Shown here: positions 35,718 to 49,105 of the stretch, one piece after another | How the letters are laid out: every line of letters begins with the position of its first letter | Position numbering within the stretch: position 1 is the stretch's first letter | Assembly: GCF_042477335.2 (NCBI RefSeq) | Contig: NC_091245.1 | Span: 31,878,501-31,942,500 of the forward strand | Source of the DNA: Ovis canadensis | Lineage: Eukaryota > Chordata > Mammalia > Artiodactyla > Bovidae | DNA length: 64,000 bases | Direction: 5' to 3' | Translations under genes and position numbers: made by a program | The notes under the pieces: model-generated | Told to the model about the DNA's origin: nothing | The model's database searches: none | The model's input: only the letters and a program-made list of their open reading frames with translations

Positions 35718-35754
35718 CTGTCTACACTGTCCACACTGTCCACACTGTCCACTG
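35718..35754. repeat. 9-bp minisatellite, about four units
   Basis: The unit CTGTCCACA is repeated (first copy CTGTCTACA). On the minus strand this reads as a GTGGACAGT repeat. Confidence 0.9.
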
Positions 35755-35773
35755 AACCCAGGGTGGGCAAGGT

Positions 35774-35993
35774 GTGAGCTAAGAGGCTCGAAGGAGACTC
35801 GAGGAGCTGTAGGAACTGCAGACACTTTTATTCTCTCCTGGCTGGCATGGCAGCCATAATACAGCCTCTCTCGTGGCTGATGCAACAGCCGTAGCAGCAG
35901 CCATAACATAACCTCATATAACATAACCAAGATGCCACTCCAGTGTAGCCCCAGTGCCATAGCAGCCAGGGCTTTCACGGTGGAACCCCTACA
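35774..35993 (-). mobile_element. LTR-like segment
   Basis: Read on the minus strand it begins TGTAGGGG, carries AATAAA (complement near 35829) about 50 bp from its end, and closes with CTCACA, as a short retroviral LTR would. I see no clear target-site duplication, primer-binding site or polypurine tract, so the class is uncertain. A minus frame of 197 codons (35619-36212) crosses it but shows no retroviral motif. Confidence 0.3.
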
Positions 35994-36031
35994 GGCATAC
36001 CGCACAAAGCAGCTCGTGACCAGCACGTAAC

Positions 36032-36215
36032 CATTTGGGTTACCTTCACCAGGGACATCTTCCACTTTTCCAAAGAGCAAGAGGCTGTGGGGTGAGAGAG
36101 CCTGACCACACAGGCCATCGTGGCTAATTTGCTCTTTTCCTACAGAAGGGGAAATTAAAGCTGCCTCCAGTCTTTGGGAAAGTGGAAGATGTCCCCAGTG
36201 AAGGTAACTCAAATG
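36032..36215. repeat. 45-bp inverted repeat with 94-bp spacer
   Basis: Left arm 36032-36076 and right arm 36171-36215 are reverse complements at about 41 of 45 positions; the core of each arm reads GACATCTTCCACTTT or its complement. The same text is thus present once on each strand. The adjoining bases on the loop side (GCAAGAGGCTG and GCTGCCTCCAG) also look distantly related. Confidence 0.9.
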
Positions 36216-36263
36216 ATAGAAGAAAGTAGAAAAGACACATACAATTGACTTGAGCTACTCAGT

Positions 36264-36490
36264 TATGGGGTATTCCAGTGGCTCAGTGATAAAGAATCTG
36301 CCTGCCAAAACAAGAGACTCAGGAGAGGCAAGGTGTCCCTGGGTCAGGAGGATACCCTAGAGGAGGAAATGGCAACCCACTTACAACGTTCTTGCCTGGA
36401 GAATGCCATGAACATGCAGCCTAGTGGGCTGCAGTCTGTGGGGTCACAAAGAGCTGGACACAGCTGAGCCACTGAGCACACACACACATG
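36264..36490 (+). mobile_element. Bov-tA SINE, diverged
   Basis: 'Ggggtattccagtggctcag' head, GGAAATGGCAACCCACTTA, and a CA-rich tail. Confidence 0.88.
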
Positions 36491-37589
36491 TGCTCAGTTC
36501 CTGTGTGCAGGGAGCAGGGATACTGCTTATGACTGTGTGGCTGATGTCCTCAGTATGTTGCGCAGTCCTTTCCCTGAGAAATCCACTGCAAGTTCTGCAT
36601 TGTAACAAGGGCCTATAGACTAAGAGAACAAAGTCACCTTCTCAATTATTAGAGCTGTTGCTGGAAAGAGAAAAAAAAAACTCTTCCTCCTTAATTTTGA
36701 GGATCAGGATGGCAGTAGAGAGTGCCAGGTGGGCAAGCAGTGCTGAGTATCACTGGGAAATGGAAACATTTGTGGGTCAAGAGGGCTCCATAGAGGTCAG
36801 AACTCAATAAAACCTCAGGGGGTTCCTGAAATAGTTTTGTTTGCTTCCAAGACTAGCATGACCTGAGGAAATAAGCATCATTTTAAAAATAAAACTATTA
36901 TTTTCTTTAGAGTTTAGTTTATGAAGGACATTATTGTATCCGTCTATCTCACACAAATAATTATTTCTGGCTCTAAACAGTAATAGACTAAATGAGTGGA
37001 TTTACTTTGTACAAAAGGCCAAGTCTGAATTCCCTTTGGACTTGGTAGTGGAAATAATGCTCCTTCTTTCCTTCTTTTATTCATTCATGAAATATTTAAA
37101 GAATACCTAGTGAATAAGACTCAGTGGAGCAAAAGATGATCATAAATAGTTACTAATTTATGCAAATGTTGTGCAAATGCAGTAGATTGATTGTTTAATA
37201 AAATAAACCATAATAGAAGAGTGTGGCTTGACAGCTCTCACCAGTGGGAAAGGGTAGAATTGTGCCAAGTGATCTAGGAACTGGTAGTGGTGTGTGCTAC
37301 CCAAGTGTAGCAGTACACAGGAAAGTGGAGACTCACAACACATGGGCAAACAATGAAGAACAGAAGTTCTCTTGTTCTTAGGCTTTTGTTGATACTCTAC
37401 ATCAATAACATCCCCAAAAGTGATAATTACACAGAAGAGATATATTAATAGCCCTAGTAACAGAATGCCAGAGTGAAAGATTAATTCTAGCCAAGAGTGA
37501 TTAGGGAATTCTTTGTGAAGGTGGAAAAAGATGGGCATGATTACATGATATAAGACTTTAAAAGGTAAGATAACTCTTTAATTATTGAG
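36491..37589. other. Unannotated sequence
   Basis: AT-rich; a 126-codon minus frame (37158-37538) has no recognised motif. Nothing supported. Confidence 0.55.
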
Positions 37590-38850
37590 CAATACATTCT
37601 TAAAACATTTATTGAGAACCTAGGTACTTGGGATACAAAGATAAACAGGATAAAACCCACACCCTTGACTATTTCAGGCAGGGAGAAATGTTTTTCTGCC
37701 TGGAAACAGAAGGAAAAAAAACAACAGTGCCACAAAACAAACACAATGTTATAGCACACAGTGCCAGAAGAGAAATGACAGAGGGCCTTATAGGAATAAA
37801 CCAAAAGGAGCCTTCAGTGCTTCCAGGAGGGAGTAGGTAAACTGAGGCCAAGTTATGCCAGAACTAAGATGTCATTCAGATATTACTTGTTCAATTAATA
37901 TGCATGAAGCACCTATGATTTTCACAGTGCTTGCTCTCAAGGAATTAATAGTCAAATAGTGGCCCAGACATATGGATAAGTACAGTAATGGATCTAATTA
38001 AGTGTAATTTAGCATTATTATTAATAGACGCATGATGGTCAAATGCATCTGGGAAGTTGAGGAAAGCCTACCAAGAGAAGATGAATTTTGAATAGAGGAA
38101 GTGAATGTGTTACTGATACAGAGTCCAAGCTCACTTGCTCTGCTTGCCACACAACAGGCCAATGAACCCGAGAGAAGAGGGGTTGAGGTAAGGAAGAGAC
38201 TAACTGGGAGGCTGGCTGACTGAGAAAATGGCAGGATAGAGCCTCAAAATAACCATCTTATGGGGGCTGAATGCCAGATTCAGTCTATCAGAGATTGGGG
38301 CAGGTGAGAAAGCAAAGCGAAAAGGCCATTAATTTTGCAAACATCTCCCAGAATGGCAAGCCTCAGGCAGGGAATGTATTAATTTCTTCCTTCCTGCCAT
38401 CCACTGGTGGACAGGGTTCTGAACAAAGTCACTTTAAACAGTTAGGCAGAGGGGCAGGATTCTCTGAGGTCAGGCCATTCTGTATGATTACAATAACAAA
38501 AGCAACCAAAAGCAAGTCATATAAACAGTTCCAACATGGAGTCAGAATTGGCTTCTTCTCTGCAACAAATGTTGAAACTGTCTGTTAGGCAGACTGTGAT
38601 TTAGAGTACCAAGGACTAAAGAGGTTCCAGACAATGAGAACAAAGGGAGCACAGGTACAGTCTAACTACAGCTTGCTGTGTACAAAAAACAGAAAGAAAT
38701 CTGATATGAGGAACATGCGGTTGTCAGGGATCAGATTGAGGGCCTTGAATGCAGACTTAAAGACTTGGAATTTGATGCTGCAGACGAGCACTTTTTACAC
38801 TGGATTTCACAAAGTCCTTGAATTCCAAGGACATAGCTCAGGAAGATGAA
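37590..38850 (-). mobile_element. L2 LINE relic, antisense, with an unclassified middle
   Basis: 37590-38090 ('aaacatttattgagaaccta', 'tctcaaggaattaatagtc') and 38590-38850 (GATTGAGGGCCTTGAATGC) are antisense L2. The middle, about 38100-38590, does not read as L2 and may be an old LTR or other insertion. Confidence 0.55.
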
Positions 38851-38959
38851 GGTACTTCCCCTAAAGGGCAGATTTTAGGGATCCATGGATTCTAGTATAA
38901 ACATTTAATCTTTAGACAATGCAAAGTGTGTGAATATTTTGAAGGAAGGAAGTGATAAA

Positions 38960-39216
38960 CTAAGAAAGTTTTTAGAAGATTCAGCCATCACAATTTCATC
39001 ATCCAGAATTGTCCCATTTCTCTATAATTAACCATACTAAATCCTATTCATTCTTTTTCTTAAGTATCTCTAAAATTCATCCATTCCTCTCCTTTCCTAC
39101 TAGAACTGTCACTGCCATTAGTTTTCTTCTGGTTAAACACAAAAACCTTTAACTAACTGTCCTACACTCTTCAGTCAATCCTATCCACAACTTTTTATTA
39201 CTTACTGTACCATTTT
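38960..39216 (+). mobile_element. L2-like fragment
   Basis: Sense L2-like pyrimidine-rich text ('taactaactgtcctacactc', 'cagtcaatcctatccacaac'). Low similarity. Confidence 0.45.
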
Positions 39217-39778
39217 TGTAGCCATAAAATTAAAAAATGCTTGCTCCTTAGAAGAAAAGCTATGACCAAACTAGACAGCAGATTAAAAACAGAGACATTA
39301 CTTTGCTGACAAAGGTCCATCGAGTCAGAGCTACAGTTTTTACAGTAGTCATGTATGGATGTCAGAGTTGGACTATAAAGAAACCTGAGCACCAAAGAAT
39401 TGATGCTTTTGAACTGCGGGTGTTGGAGAGGACTCTCGAGAGTCCTTTGGACAGCAAGGAGATCAAACAAGTCAATCCTAAAGGAAATCAGTCCTGAATA
39501 TTTATTGGAAGGACTGATGCTGAAGCTGAAACTCCAATATTTTGGCCACCTGATGTGAAGAACTGACTCATTGGAAAAGACTTTGGTGCTGGGAAAGATT
39601 GAAGGCAGGAGGAGAAGGGGGCAACAGAGGATTAGATGGCTGGATGGCATCATCGACTGGATGGACATAAGTTTGAGCAGGCTCCAGGAGCTGGTGGTGG
39701 ACAGGGAAGCCTGGCGCGCTGCAGTTCATGGGGTTGCAAAGAGTCAGAGACAACTGAGTGACTGAACTGAACTGATTT
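39217..39778 (+). mobile_element. BovB 3' end, about 560 bp
   Basis: Starts in the 'gccataaaattaaaaaatgc' block and contains the RT C-terminal text (VMYGCQSWTIKKPEHQRIDAFEL, here given in part) before a frameshift near 39420 (CTGCGGGTGTTGGAG). It ends with ACTGAACTGAACTGA. Confidence 0.93.
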
Positions 39779-40119
39779 CACCATTTTGAAATTTACTAAT
39801 TTAACATTTTGCAATTTACTAATTTAAGTCTATATGTTTTCCAGTGGAGTATAAGTTCCTGAAAGGAAGTATGGAAGTTCCTTAAGGACTGTCAACATGG
39901 GATCCACTAATAAACCTTCTATAGTTATTCACTCTATCATACACCATCATTTTTTCCTTTTCTACATGATCATTCATATCAACATATAAGCATGTTGTAT
40001 TTTTCTTCACCCTAAAAAAACCCACCCTTGTATCCAAATTCGCCTTTGCTATGGCCCCTTCATAGCAAAACTCAAAAATTTCTCTGCTTAATTTCATGAC
40101 AAAAGATAAAAGAATTGTA
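39779..40119. other. Unannotated AT-rich sequence
   Basis: 'accattttgaaatttactaa'-type short direct repeats at 39779-39830; otherwise nothing. Confidence 0.55.
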
Positions 40120-40319
40120 TATAATCACCTTCTCCACTTCTTCAACTTTTTCATAAGCTCACTCCATTCTTTAATCTTCAGCATTCTGCTGCAAAGTCAT
40201 TTGTCAAGGTCATCAAATCCAACCAGCAACTCTTCATTCTCATTTCACTTGATCTCTTGGAATCATCAGACATAGTTGATAAGTTTGTTGAAGTGGTTGA
40301 TGACAGTTTTTTTAATGTC

Positions 40320-40441
40320 CTCCCACTTTATTTTTTGATCACATGGCACGTGGGATCTTAGTTCCCTGACCAGGGATCAAATCCACACCTCCTGCATTGG
40401 AAGCACAGAATCTTAACCACCAGACTGCCTGGGAAGTCCCT
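40320..40441 (-). mobile_element. CHR-type SINE fragment inside L2
   Basis: Antisense: CATGGCACGTGGGATCTTAG, 'ccaccagactgcctgggaag'. Confidence 0.8.
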
Positions 40442-41633
40442 TCCTTCCTCTTTTCAGCATCTTTTGCTAACTTCTCTTCCTTTTACGTATCTCTAAACCT
40501 GGGATGTCTCAGTCTGAGAACCTCTTCCTTTTGCTGTTTATATTTATTTCCTAAGTGATCTCCAGCTGACTATTCTGAAATATTTTCAGACTGGACTTGT
40601 CCCTGGAAGTTCAGTCTTGTGTCAGCCACCTACTTGACATATTCTTTAGAATTTCTATTAAACATCTCATGTTCACCATGATCAAAACAGAATTTTGTCC
40701 ACCATCCTTCCCTTCTTCCCAACTAATTTCTCATGAAGTCTTCCACACATCAGTCTATGGCACCCTTGTTCGTCTAGTTGCGTGGACCCCCAAACCTAAG
40801 TCTTCGGTCCTCTTTTGTGATTTTTCTTACATCTCTCATCCAACTATTAGCAAATTCTCTTGGTGCTAATATAAAAATATATGCCAAATCTGAATGCTTG
40901 TCACCATCTTCATTGTAACTACCATTGTGTCAACTGCTATCAGCACTCATCTGTTCTACTACAATGGCCTCTTAGTTAGCTGCTTTTCTTCCACTTTGTC
41001 CCCTTAGACTCTTTCCCACACAGCCATCTGAAGAGATCCTTCACATTTATATCACATCACTCTTCTGTCAAAAACCTTCCCAAAATATGTGATTACACTT
41101 TGAAAGAAAATTCAAATTTTTTAACATAGCCTACCCCAGATGACCTGGCTCCAGGCATTCTAACTGCAAACCCCACCAGTCTCCTTCTTGTACTTACCAC
41201 TTTGGGCATACTGACCTTCTCACTATTCCTCCAATATGCTATTTGTACTGTCTCAGGGCCTTTGGGCTTGCTTTTCCTTCTGTCTGGAATGCTCTTGTCC
41301 CAGATATTTCCATGACTCCTTCCTTCTTTATCAGGTTTCTGCTCTATACATTCTCAGCAAGACTTTCTCTGACCATCTATATGAAATGCATACTCAACCT
41401 TCCCCCTTCCCCACTTTCATCTTTGTATCTATTTATTCTGCTTATTTTCCTCTACAGCTCTTACCACTAACAGTATATTATACGACACATCTGTTTGCTT
41501 ATTGTCTGCCTCTCCCACTAGAATGTGAAAAAGACGCTCTCTTTGACCTAAGTCTTGTCATGCTCCTTTAAACCCAAATAGGCCCAATTTTTGGACATGT
41601 CCTCAAGAGCTCAAGTTTAGCAAGAATCCTGTT

Positions 41634-41850
41634 AAGCTGGTGGCACTAGTCATAAAGAACCCACCTGCAATGCAGGAGACCAGAGTTTAATACCTGGGTT
41701 CGGAAGATCCCCTGGATAAGTAAATGGCTACCCATTTCAGTATTCTTGCCTGGAGAATCCCATGAACAGAGGAGCCTGGCAGGCTACAGTCCACGGGGCT
41801 GCAAAGATCTGGACAGGACTGATCGACTAAGCATATACACCTATACAAGC
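41634..41850 (+). mobile_element. Bov-tA SINE
   Basis: 'Agctggtggcactagtcata' head (worn), GGAGAATCCCATGAACAGAG, GACTGATCGACTAAGCA tail. Confidence 0.88.
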
Positions 41851-42427
41851 GGTTGAGTTTGGTTCAGCCAGAATAATCACCCTCAATATCCAATAAAATT
41901 CCTTATCCTCACCATCACCTTGGCCTTCTTCAGCAAGGATCCTGTTAGGTTAGTTGAACAAAAAATTACCCTAGCCTCCCAGGAGTTTTCTGTTCACCGA
42001 TATTCCCACACAGCTCCTTGGCTACAAATCCCCACCTTTCTTTGTTGTATTCAGAGTGGAGCCCAAGCCAATCTCTCTCACCTTCTGTAATATCCCATTA
42101 CAGTAGTCCCTACAGATATAGTCAACTTAGCTTCTTTAAAACTGCTGTGAATAGCTTTTCTTTAACAAATGCTAACATCATGAGTGATAAATGAGACAAG
42201 GAGCAGATGTCTTGTTCACTACTATATCCCCAGTGCCTAAAACAGTATCTAGCACACAGCTGGCACTTAGTACATCTTTTTTTCAATGAATGTGTATATT
42301 TAGAACAAGGAGCAATATACCCAAAGAATCTGGGAATCTTTACTTGGTAAGATCACTCGTTTTATACCACTTTAAAAACATTTCAACATTTAAAAAATAA
42401 AGGGTGAAAAGTTTATTAATGAATGCA

Positions 42428-42647
42428 TGCATGCTCAGTCACTTCAGTTGTGTCCAACTCTATGGGACCCCATGGACTGTAGCCCACCAGGCTTCTCTGT
42501 CCATGTGATTCTCCAGGCAAGAATTCTTGAGTGGTTTGCCATTTCCCTCTTCCAGGGGATCTTCCCAACCTAGGGATCGAACACACATCTCCTAAGTCTC
42601 CTGCACTGCAGGCAGATTCTTTACCACTGAGCCACCAGGGAAGCCCC
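42428..42647 (-). mobile_element. Bov-tA SINE with perfect 12-bp target-site duplication
   Basis: Antisense Bov-tA. TTAATGAATGCA stands at 42416-42427 and 42648-42659, fixing both ends. Confidence 0.95.
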
Positions 42648-42659
42648 TTAATGAATGCA

Positions 42660-45393
42660 ACACAGTTAATTTCAGAGAATCAGAACCTCAGAGTTAAGAG
42701 CCCTTGAGGCACCCCTAGTGCTTGCCCATAGAAAAGAAATAGAAATCTCGGGCTATTTTTTTAGGTCTTTAATCTTGGAGGGAGAGTTACTTAAATATAT
42801 ATTAGAAGCATTAGGAAATTTTGAAATTAGCTAATTGGTCTTAATGTTTGCACTAATTAATCATGTTAAAGCTTTGTAGTTAATGTTCACAGGATGGAAC
42901 CAAAAAGCCAAAGTATTAATACCCACTGGGGGTCATTAAAAGTGTATTATAAAAGACTTTAGATAATGTGTATACTCTATAGTTTTGTCAAGGGTTGTTT
43001 TAATTCCAACACACAGCTATAACATAGATGATAACCATGTCAAGATGACATTGGTATCACTTTATTCAAACCTCACTAGTCCAAAAGCACAGTATAGCTA
43101 GGCACTGAAGCCATGCCAGGGCGGAAAGAATTGATTTAATTGATCTAAAAGTATGTTTGAGTTTTTTTTTTCTTTTTTTCAGACAAGCTGTCAACACACA
43201 CATGAAAGCCAAGATTCTAAAAATGCTGTTAGATCCATAATGTTTATACGGCAAAGCAAACAACCTTTATTATCCCAATTAATGCATCTGGCCATGGAGA
43301 AAATCTGATCCAAAATGTTATATTTTTTTTAACTACACCGAAAAAAATGTTGACTCATAGTGAAGCAATTTAGAAACATACTCAGATGAAAATGAAAATG
43401 AGTTACATTAAACTTAATATTTGTTATTAGAATACCTGCTAAAAATAACATCACAAAGTTTTATACTTCCTTTAAAGTGTTTTAATGGTTGTCAAATGTA
43501 TTGTATCTACTTATTTTTTGGAAGACTGTTGGCAGGTAATATTACCCTCTCAATCTTACACACCAATAATAATAAATGTCAAGAGGTAAAACATGTGTAG
43601 GGAAAATAGCGTACCAAGATCAGTTTGTTGAGATACCTCGTACTATAGCTTATAGTACTTCATAGTAATCTCCCTTCTTCCTTTGATTGTTTCATTCTAA
43701 AATGAGCTGTGGATTTGGGAATTGAATTTCCTAACACTACTAGTTTTACCAATGAGATGTAAATCGATCTGTTTAAGGACACACTAAGTGATTAAGCTGA
43801 GACATGAACTCAGGACTTTTGTTTCTAAATACTATGCTTCCTACAACACCATACCATCATACTTTGATGATCAAGAATAATTGTTAAACTAAATCCAACA
43901 GGGTTTAGAATATTCAACAGGTAAAATGACCTACTTATTAAACAACAAATGACACTTATTAAAGAGGGAGGGAAAAAGTCACAGATTAAAAGAAACATAA
44001 GATGCATCTCTATAAAATGCTATTCAAAAATCTTGATTAGAATAAACCAAATGTACAGTTATTCTTAAGACAATCAAGAGAAATTGAACACAAAATGGGT
44101 GGTTTATAATGGTAAGGAATTATTGTTAATCTTGTTAGACATGATAATAGTAGCATTGCTATGCTAAAAAGAAGTCCTTATCTACTAGCAGTGTATACTG
44201 AAGTATTTACCAGTGAAACAGCAAACAAATAATTTCAATAAAATACCCTATGAAACAAAAAAAGTGAAAAAATAGGTTGCTAAATGAAATAATACTGATA
44301 ATCATTAAGGGTGGGAGTTATTTATCCTACTTTGGTGTATGTTTGAAATTTTTCATAATAAAAATAAAAAAGAAGCAATTACTGAACTAATACTACCTAT
44401 AAGACACCATCAGCACACTTTATTAATCAGTGAGTGTCCAACTTTCTTTTTATTTTAAATTGGAGAACAATAATAGGAAAGAATACCTTATCATGAGTCT
44501 CTAAGGTCCTATATGTTCTGGGTTCTGCCCATCTCCAATCTCACTAATGACTGCTATACCAAAAATTCTGCTTTGTATTTAATACATGTGCATGTGAAAT
44601 CAAATGCTATTAAGTTTGACTTATTTTTCAAATGCTCTTCCCTGTATTCTTGCTACTTGGTTCTGCATTTTGGTAATCTTTTTCTTTAATCTAACTCAAT
44701 AAATATTTCGGGAATGATATACTAGGTTCTGTCAAGTCCCAGGAGCAGCAGAAAGGGTATGTTATTTTCATATGTATATGAAATATTTAGTTTGTATATG
44801 AAATGTGAAAGGTATATGAAATATTCACATATATAGTAATAGAATTGATAGATGCTATATCAATTCTATGAAAAAAGTGCCATGCAGATCCTGAAGAGGA
44901 AGATGTGAACAAAAATTTGATCAATCACGTTAGAGGAAGGACAGAATTATCTTTCTATTTTCTCTATAAAAACATAAAATATGAAGAGACAATCAAAGAA
45001 TACACAGCCAAAATTTGTAGAAAGCATGTATTATAGAGATAGGTGGAATAATTAATTTATAAAAATGTTATTTTTTCCGGATTTGGTAAGTTTGTGTTAT
45101 TTGTTAACTTCAAAAGTTTTGTAGACTTAATTTCAAATATTTACTTACATCTCCAACTTTGTACTTTTTCATTAAGGAGGTTCTGCCTCATTGTATAAAC
45201 TTCAGGTGCCACACAAGCTTAATCCACTGAAGAAACAGCCTGTGACTTACTAGGGTACATCTGTGCTGAGGATACATCCGTCAGTGAATAAAAAGAGAGG
45301 GGAAGAAACTCTTTCGTGCAGCTTACCTTCTAGTCGCAAGAGATAGACAAAACAAAAATGTAATAAACAAGTAAATTAAACAGTATGTCAGAA
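42660..45393. other. Long repeat-poor AT-rich interval
   Basis: About 2.7 kb. The only clear repeat is an L1-type 3' end at about 44270-44375 ('gtttgaaatttttcataata'). No coding frame above 66 codons that I can support. Within 6 kb of the PRKAA2 promoter, so a place to look for regulatory elements. Confidence 0.5.
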
Positions 45394-45521
45394 GGTTCAG
45401 CTCAGTCGCTCAGTCGTGTCTGACTCTTTGTGACCCCATGAATCGCAGCACGCCAGGCCTCCCTGTCCATCACCAACTCCCGGAGTTCACTCAGATTCAC
45501 GTCCATCGAGTCAGTGATGCT
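45394..45521 (-). mobile_element. BovB 3' tail fragment, about 128 bp
   Basis: 'Ttcagctcagtcgctcagtc' to 'catcgagtcagtgatgc'. Confidence 0.92.
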
Positions 45522-47477
45522 AGTGCCATGGAAAAAGCAGAGAAGGGCTAGGGGAATGGAGAATGCAGAATAGAGAACGCAGGTGCGTGGTCAGAGTAGG
45601 TAAGCCTCAAGGAGAAGCAAAAAATCAAAGAAAGTGGTTATTGATAATACCAATGGAATCTAGTTAAGTGTATTTGTTTAGGTGGTGCTCCATTATTCTC
45701 TCACTCAGGTCCCCAGTACAGAGGACTTGAAGTCAAGTAACTCCAAAGTTACCATAGTAAGAGGGTAAAGCAGTAATAGCTGGACCTGGTTAAGAACTGA
45801 ATAGCTTCCCAGGGGACAGTAATCTCAGAGACTGGTACTGAACAACAAGTGGACACTAAAACATCACTGGAAAACAATAAAATGGGGTCTGTTGTATTCA
45901 CTAGGACTTCTTGGGGGGTGGTGAGACCCTCCCCAAGTGGCATGGCTCTTTAAGGAGATTCAATCTGATGAATTCTCACTTTGTACTATTGGGTAGGAGA
46001 GGCAAATATGGAATCACAATTGAAATTATTCAGGCAACAGAAGGCTGAGTGATGCCACCAAGAATTGTCCTTTCCCATTGTTATCACCCACTTAGCATTC
46101 CATCTATCCTCTAAACGAAAGTCATGAAAACAGATAAAAATACAAGATTAAGTACATACTGTTGCCATTCCCTAAAAATAATAAAAACCTGACAATGAAA
46201 CTATAATTGTAAAAAATTTGTTTTTAGAGCATCACATACTCTTTTTTATATGGGTAGCTGTTTCATAGTAGAAACACAAAAGGACAGGTCAGAACTGGAT
46301 ATGAGTTCTGAGTCTGCCACTTAGTTGATTTGCGTTGGGAAAATCACAAAGGGAATATCTAGGTTTTATCATCATAAAATGGGGATAATAATAAGTTTCT
46401 ATTATGAAAACTAACTGAGATAATTGCATTTAAATGAGCTTTTTAATCTATGAAGTGTCACCCACTTGTTTGGTATAATAATAAAACTACAAAGTAGTTC
46501 ATAGTTGCTAGGTAAGGATCATAGTTATGTGGCATATAATAAATAAATGTAATTATCCACCAATAGTTAATACAGTGCAGAATGCTTTAAAATTTCTTTA
46601 TAGGCTGCCTTCATAAAGTTTCAAGAAAGCAATCTAATAGTCTTTAACATCTTTTACTGGGATGTTAAAACAAGTGACACATTCATCTTATTTCTCAAAA
46701 GCAGAACAGATATTTTACCTTACTTGAATAAATACCGAAGGAGTGATCCTTAACAAAATACCAGTATCAAAATAACTGGCTATTTTCCTCCAATTGCCAG
46801 CTAGGTAGAGTGATTCTTAAATGATACTTCTTGTCAGCAAGAAAGATGATCCCAAGAATGAACAGAAATAGCCTCTGTTCAACAGCTGTGATGTCTATAA
46901 TTTATAAGCCATGATCATCTCTCATCAGATTGGCTTGGTGTGCAGAATAGATGCAAGTTTGCAATTTGCATATTCATCACTTCTCAGAAAAGGAACTTGT
47001 GTTACATCTTATCCTTTTTAATACATTTCTCTCTTTACCAATAAATAATGCAATGAGACTTACAATTTGAAGAATGTGACCTTGAAACTCTACTGTCATA
47101 CACATAGGTAAAAGATGTTCAACTAATCCTTAAACATTTATTCCCAATAGGCAAATGATTTTTAAGCACTGACAGGCAACACTGGAAACTAGGAGACTGA
47201 AGGAAGGAAAGAAGAAAGGAGAGGAGAAGGGAGGGCGGGAGGAGTAATCACTGTACTTACTGTATCTTGGCAGTTTTTAAGGCTCTGCCTGCTTCTAGTT
47301 TCCTCTTCCCGTTTCCTCACTCCCCCTTCAATCTTTACCTTTAATTTGTGCCCTTACATTGCCCTTGTCCCTTAGGTAGCTTACTCCCCAAGCTCACTAC
47401 GTTCAGTTTCCCTCTTCAGTTTCTTCCACTATTTCCCTCTTGTGCAGCTCTATCACAATTTCTTTGCTATATATACT
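45522..47477. other. Repeat-poor sequence upstream of PRKAA2; one MIR
   Basis: A diverged antisense MIR lies at about 46285-46450 ('catcataaaatggggataat'). A purine-rich GGAAAGAAGAAAGGAGAGGAG tract is at about 47202-47240. No gene recognised. Confidence 0.5.
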
Positions 47478-47668
47478 TGATTAGTTGTGTCTAACTCTTT
47501 TGCGACCCCATGGACTGCAGCCCGCCAGGCTTCTCTGTCTATGGGAATTCCCAGGCAACACTATCGGAGTGGATTGCCATTTCCTTTTCCCTGGGATCTT
47601 CTCAACCCAGGGATCAAACCCTTGTCTCCTAGGCGGATTCTTTACCACTGAGCCTCCTAGAAAGCCCA
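47478..47668 (-). mobile_element. Bov-tA SINE
   Basis: 'Ttagttgtgtctaactcttt' to 'accactgagcctcctagaaa'. It is the last recent repeat before the promoter island. Confidence 0.92.
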
Positions 47669-47786
47669 TATATTTATATGTCTAGAATACAGTTGAGCAA
47701 ATATTGGGACTGATTGGTGAACTTTGTGCAAATTAGTTAGAACGGAGAGCTCTAGAGAGGGTATCTCCTCCATAACTGAGAATTAG

Positions 47787-48582
<796 letters not shown>

Positions 48583-48934
48583 TACGCCGCGCCTCGCGGG
48601 AGGCCGAGCCCCGGAGTCCGGGTGTGCCGGGCCGCGAGCGGGCAGCGGGTGGCGGGGCCTGGCGGCAGGTGGAGCGGCCGCGCCCGGGCCGCGCGGAACC
48701 TGGGGACCCAGGGAAGGCAGTGGGTACCGCTTCGCCCCGCGGCAACGGCGGGGTCCCGGCGAGGGGGCTCGGGCGGGGGCGTCGCGAGGTCCTGGGACTG
48801 GCGTCCAGCACGCTTCTACTGCCCCACCTTAGTGCCCCCCTCTGAAACCCGGAGATTGGGTTGTTGGGCGAGATGCCTTTCAGCTGGGAGGCTGCAAGGA
48901 CCCTGAGGAATGACCCACGGTCCTGATGGTGGAG

Positions 48935-49105
48935 TTCCCATTTCGTGCCAGGTGTCCCGTTAGGTGCTTCACGTGTGATCTCCTGTAATCCTTACAGCAG
49001 GTGCAGGTGTTATCTTCGCCTGTAACGTGAGAAAACGGGGACCCCCTAGCAGGGACGTGTTCAAGGTCACACTGAAATTGGCAGAACTGGGATAAAGGTC
49101 TAAAA
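48935..49105 (+). mobile_element. MIR SINE at the edge of the CpG island
   Basis: Sense MIR text: CATTTCGTGCCAGGTGTCCC, 'cctgtaatccttacagcagg', 'cgtgttcaaggtcacactga'. Confidence 0.75.

Larger units (their letters stand above)
40120..42285 (+). mobile_element. Long L2 LINE relic (RT C-terminal end and 3' UTR), interrupted
   Basis: Sense L2 order is kept: 'catcagacatagttgataag', 'aaacatctcatgttcaccat', 'tctactacaatggcctctta', GGGCCTTTGGGCTTGC, CTGGAATGCTCTTGTCCCAG, and the 3' end 'gcacacagctggcacttagt' at about 42190-42285. It is cut by a CHR SINE (40320-40441), a Bov-tA (41634-41850) and roughly 500 bp around 41550-42180 that I cannot classify. Confidence 0.8.

Noticed and set aside
35619..36212. 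197-codon minus frame as a retroviral protein gene
   Set aside because: No retroviral motif is visible; it runs through the LTR-like segment, the minisatellite and one arm of the inverted repeat.
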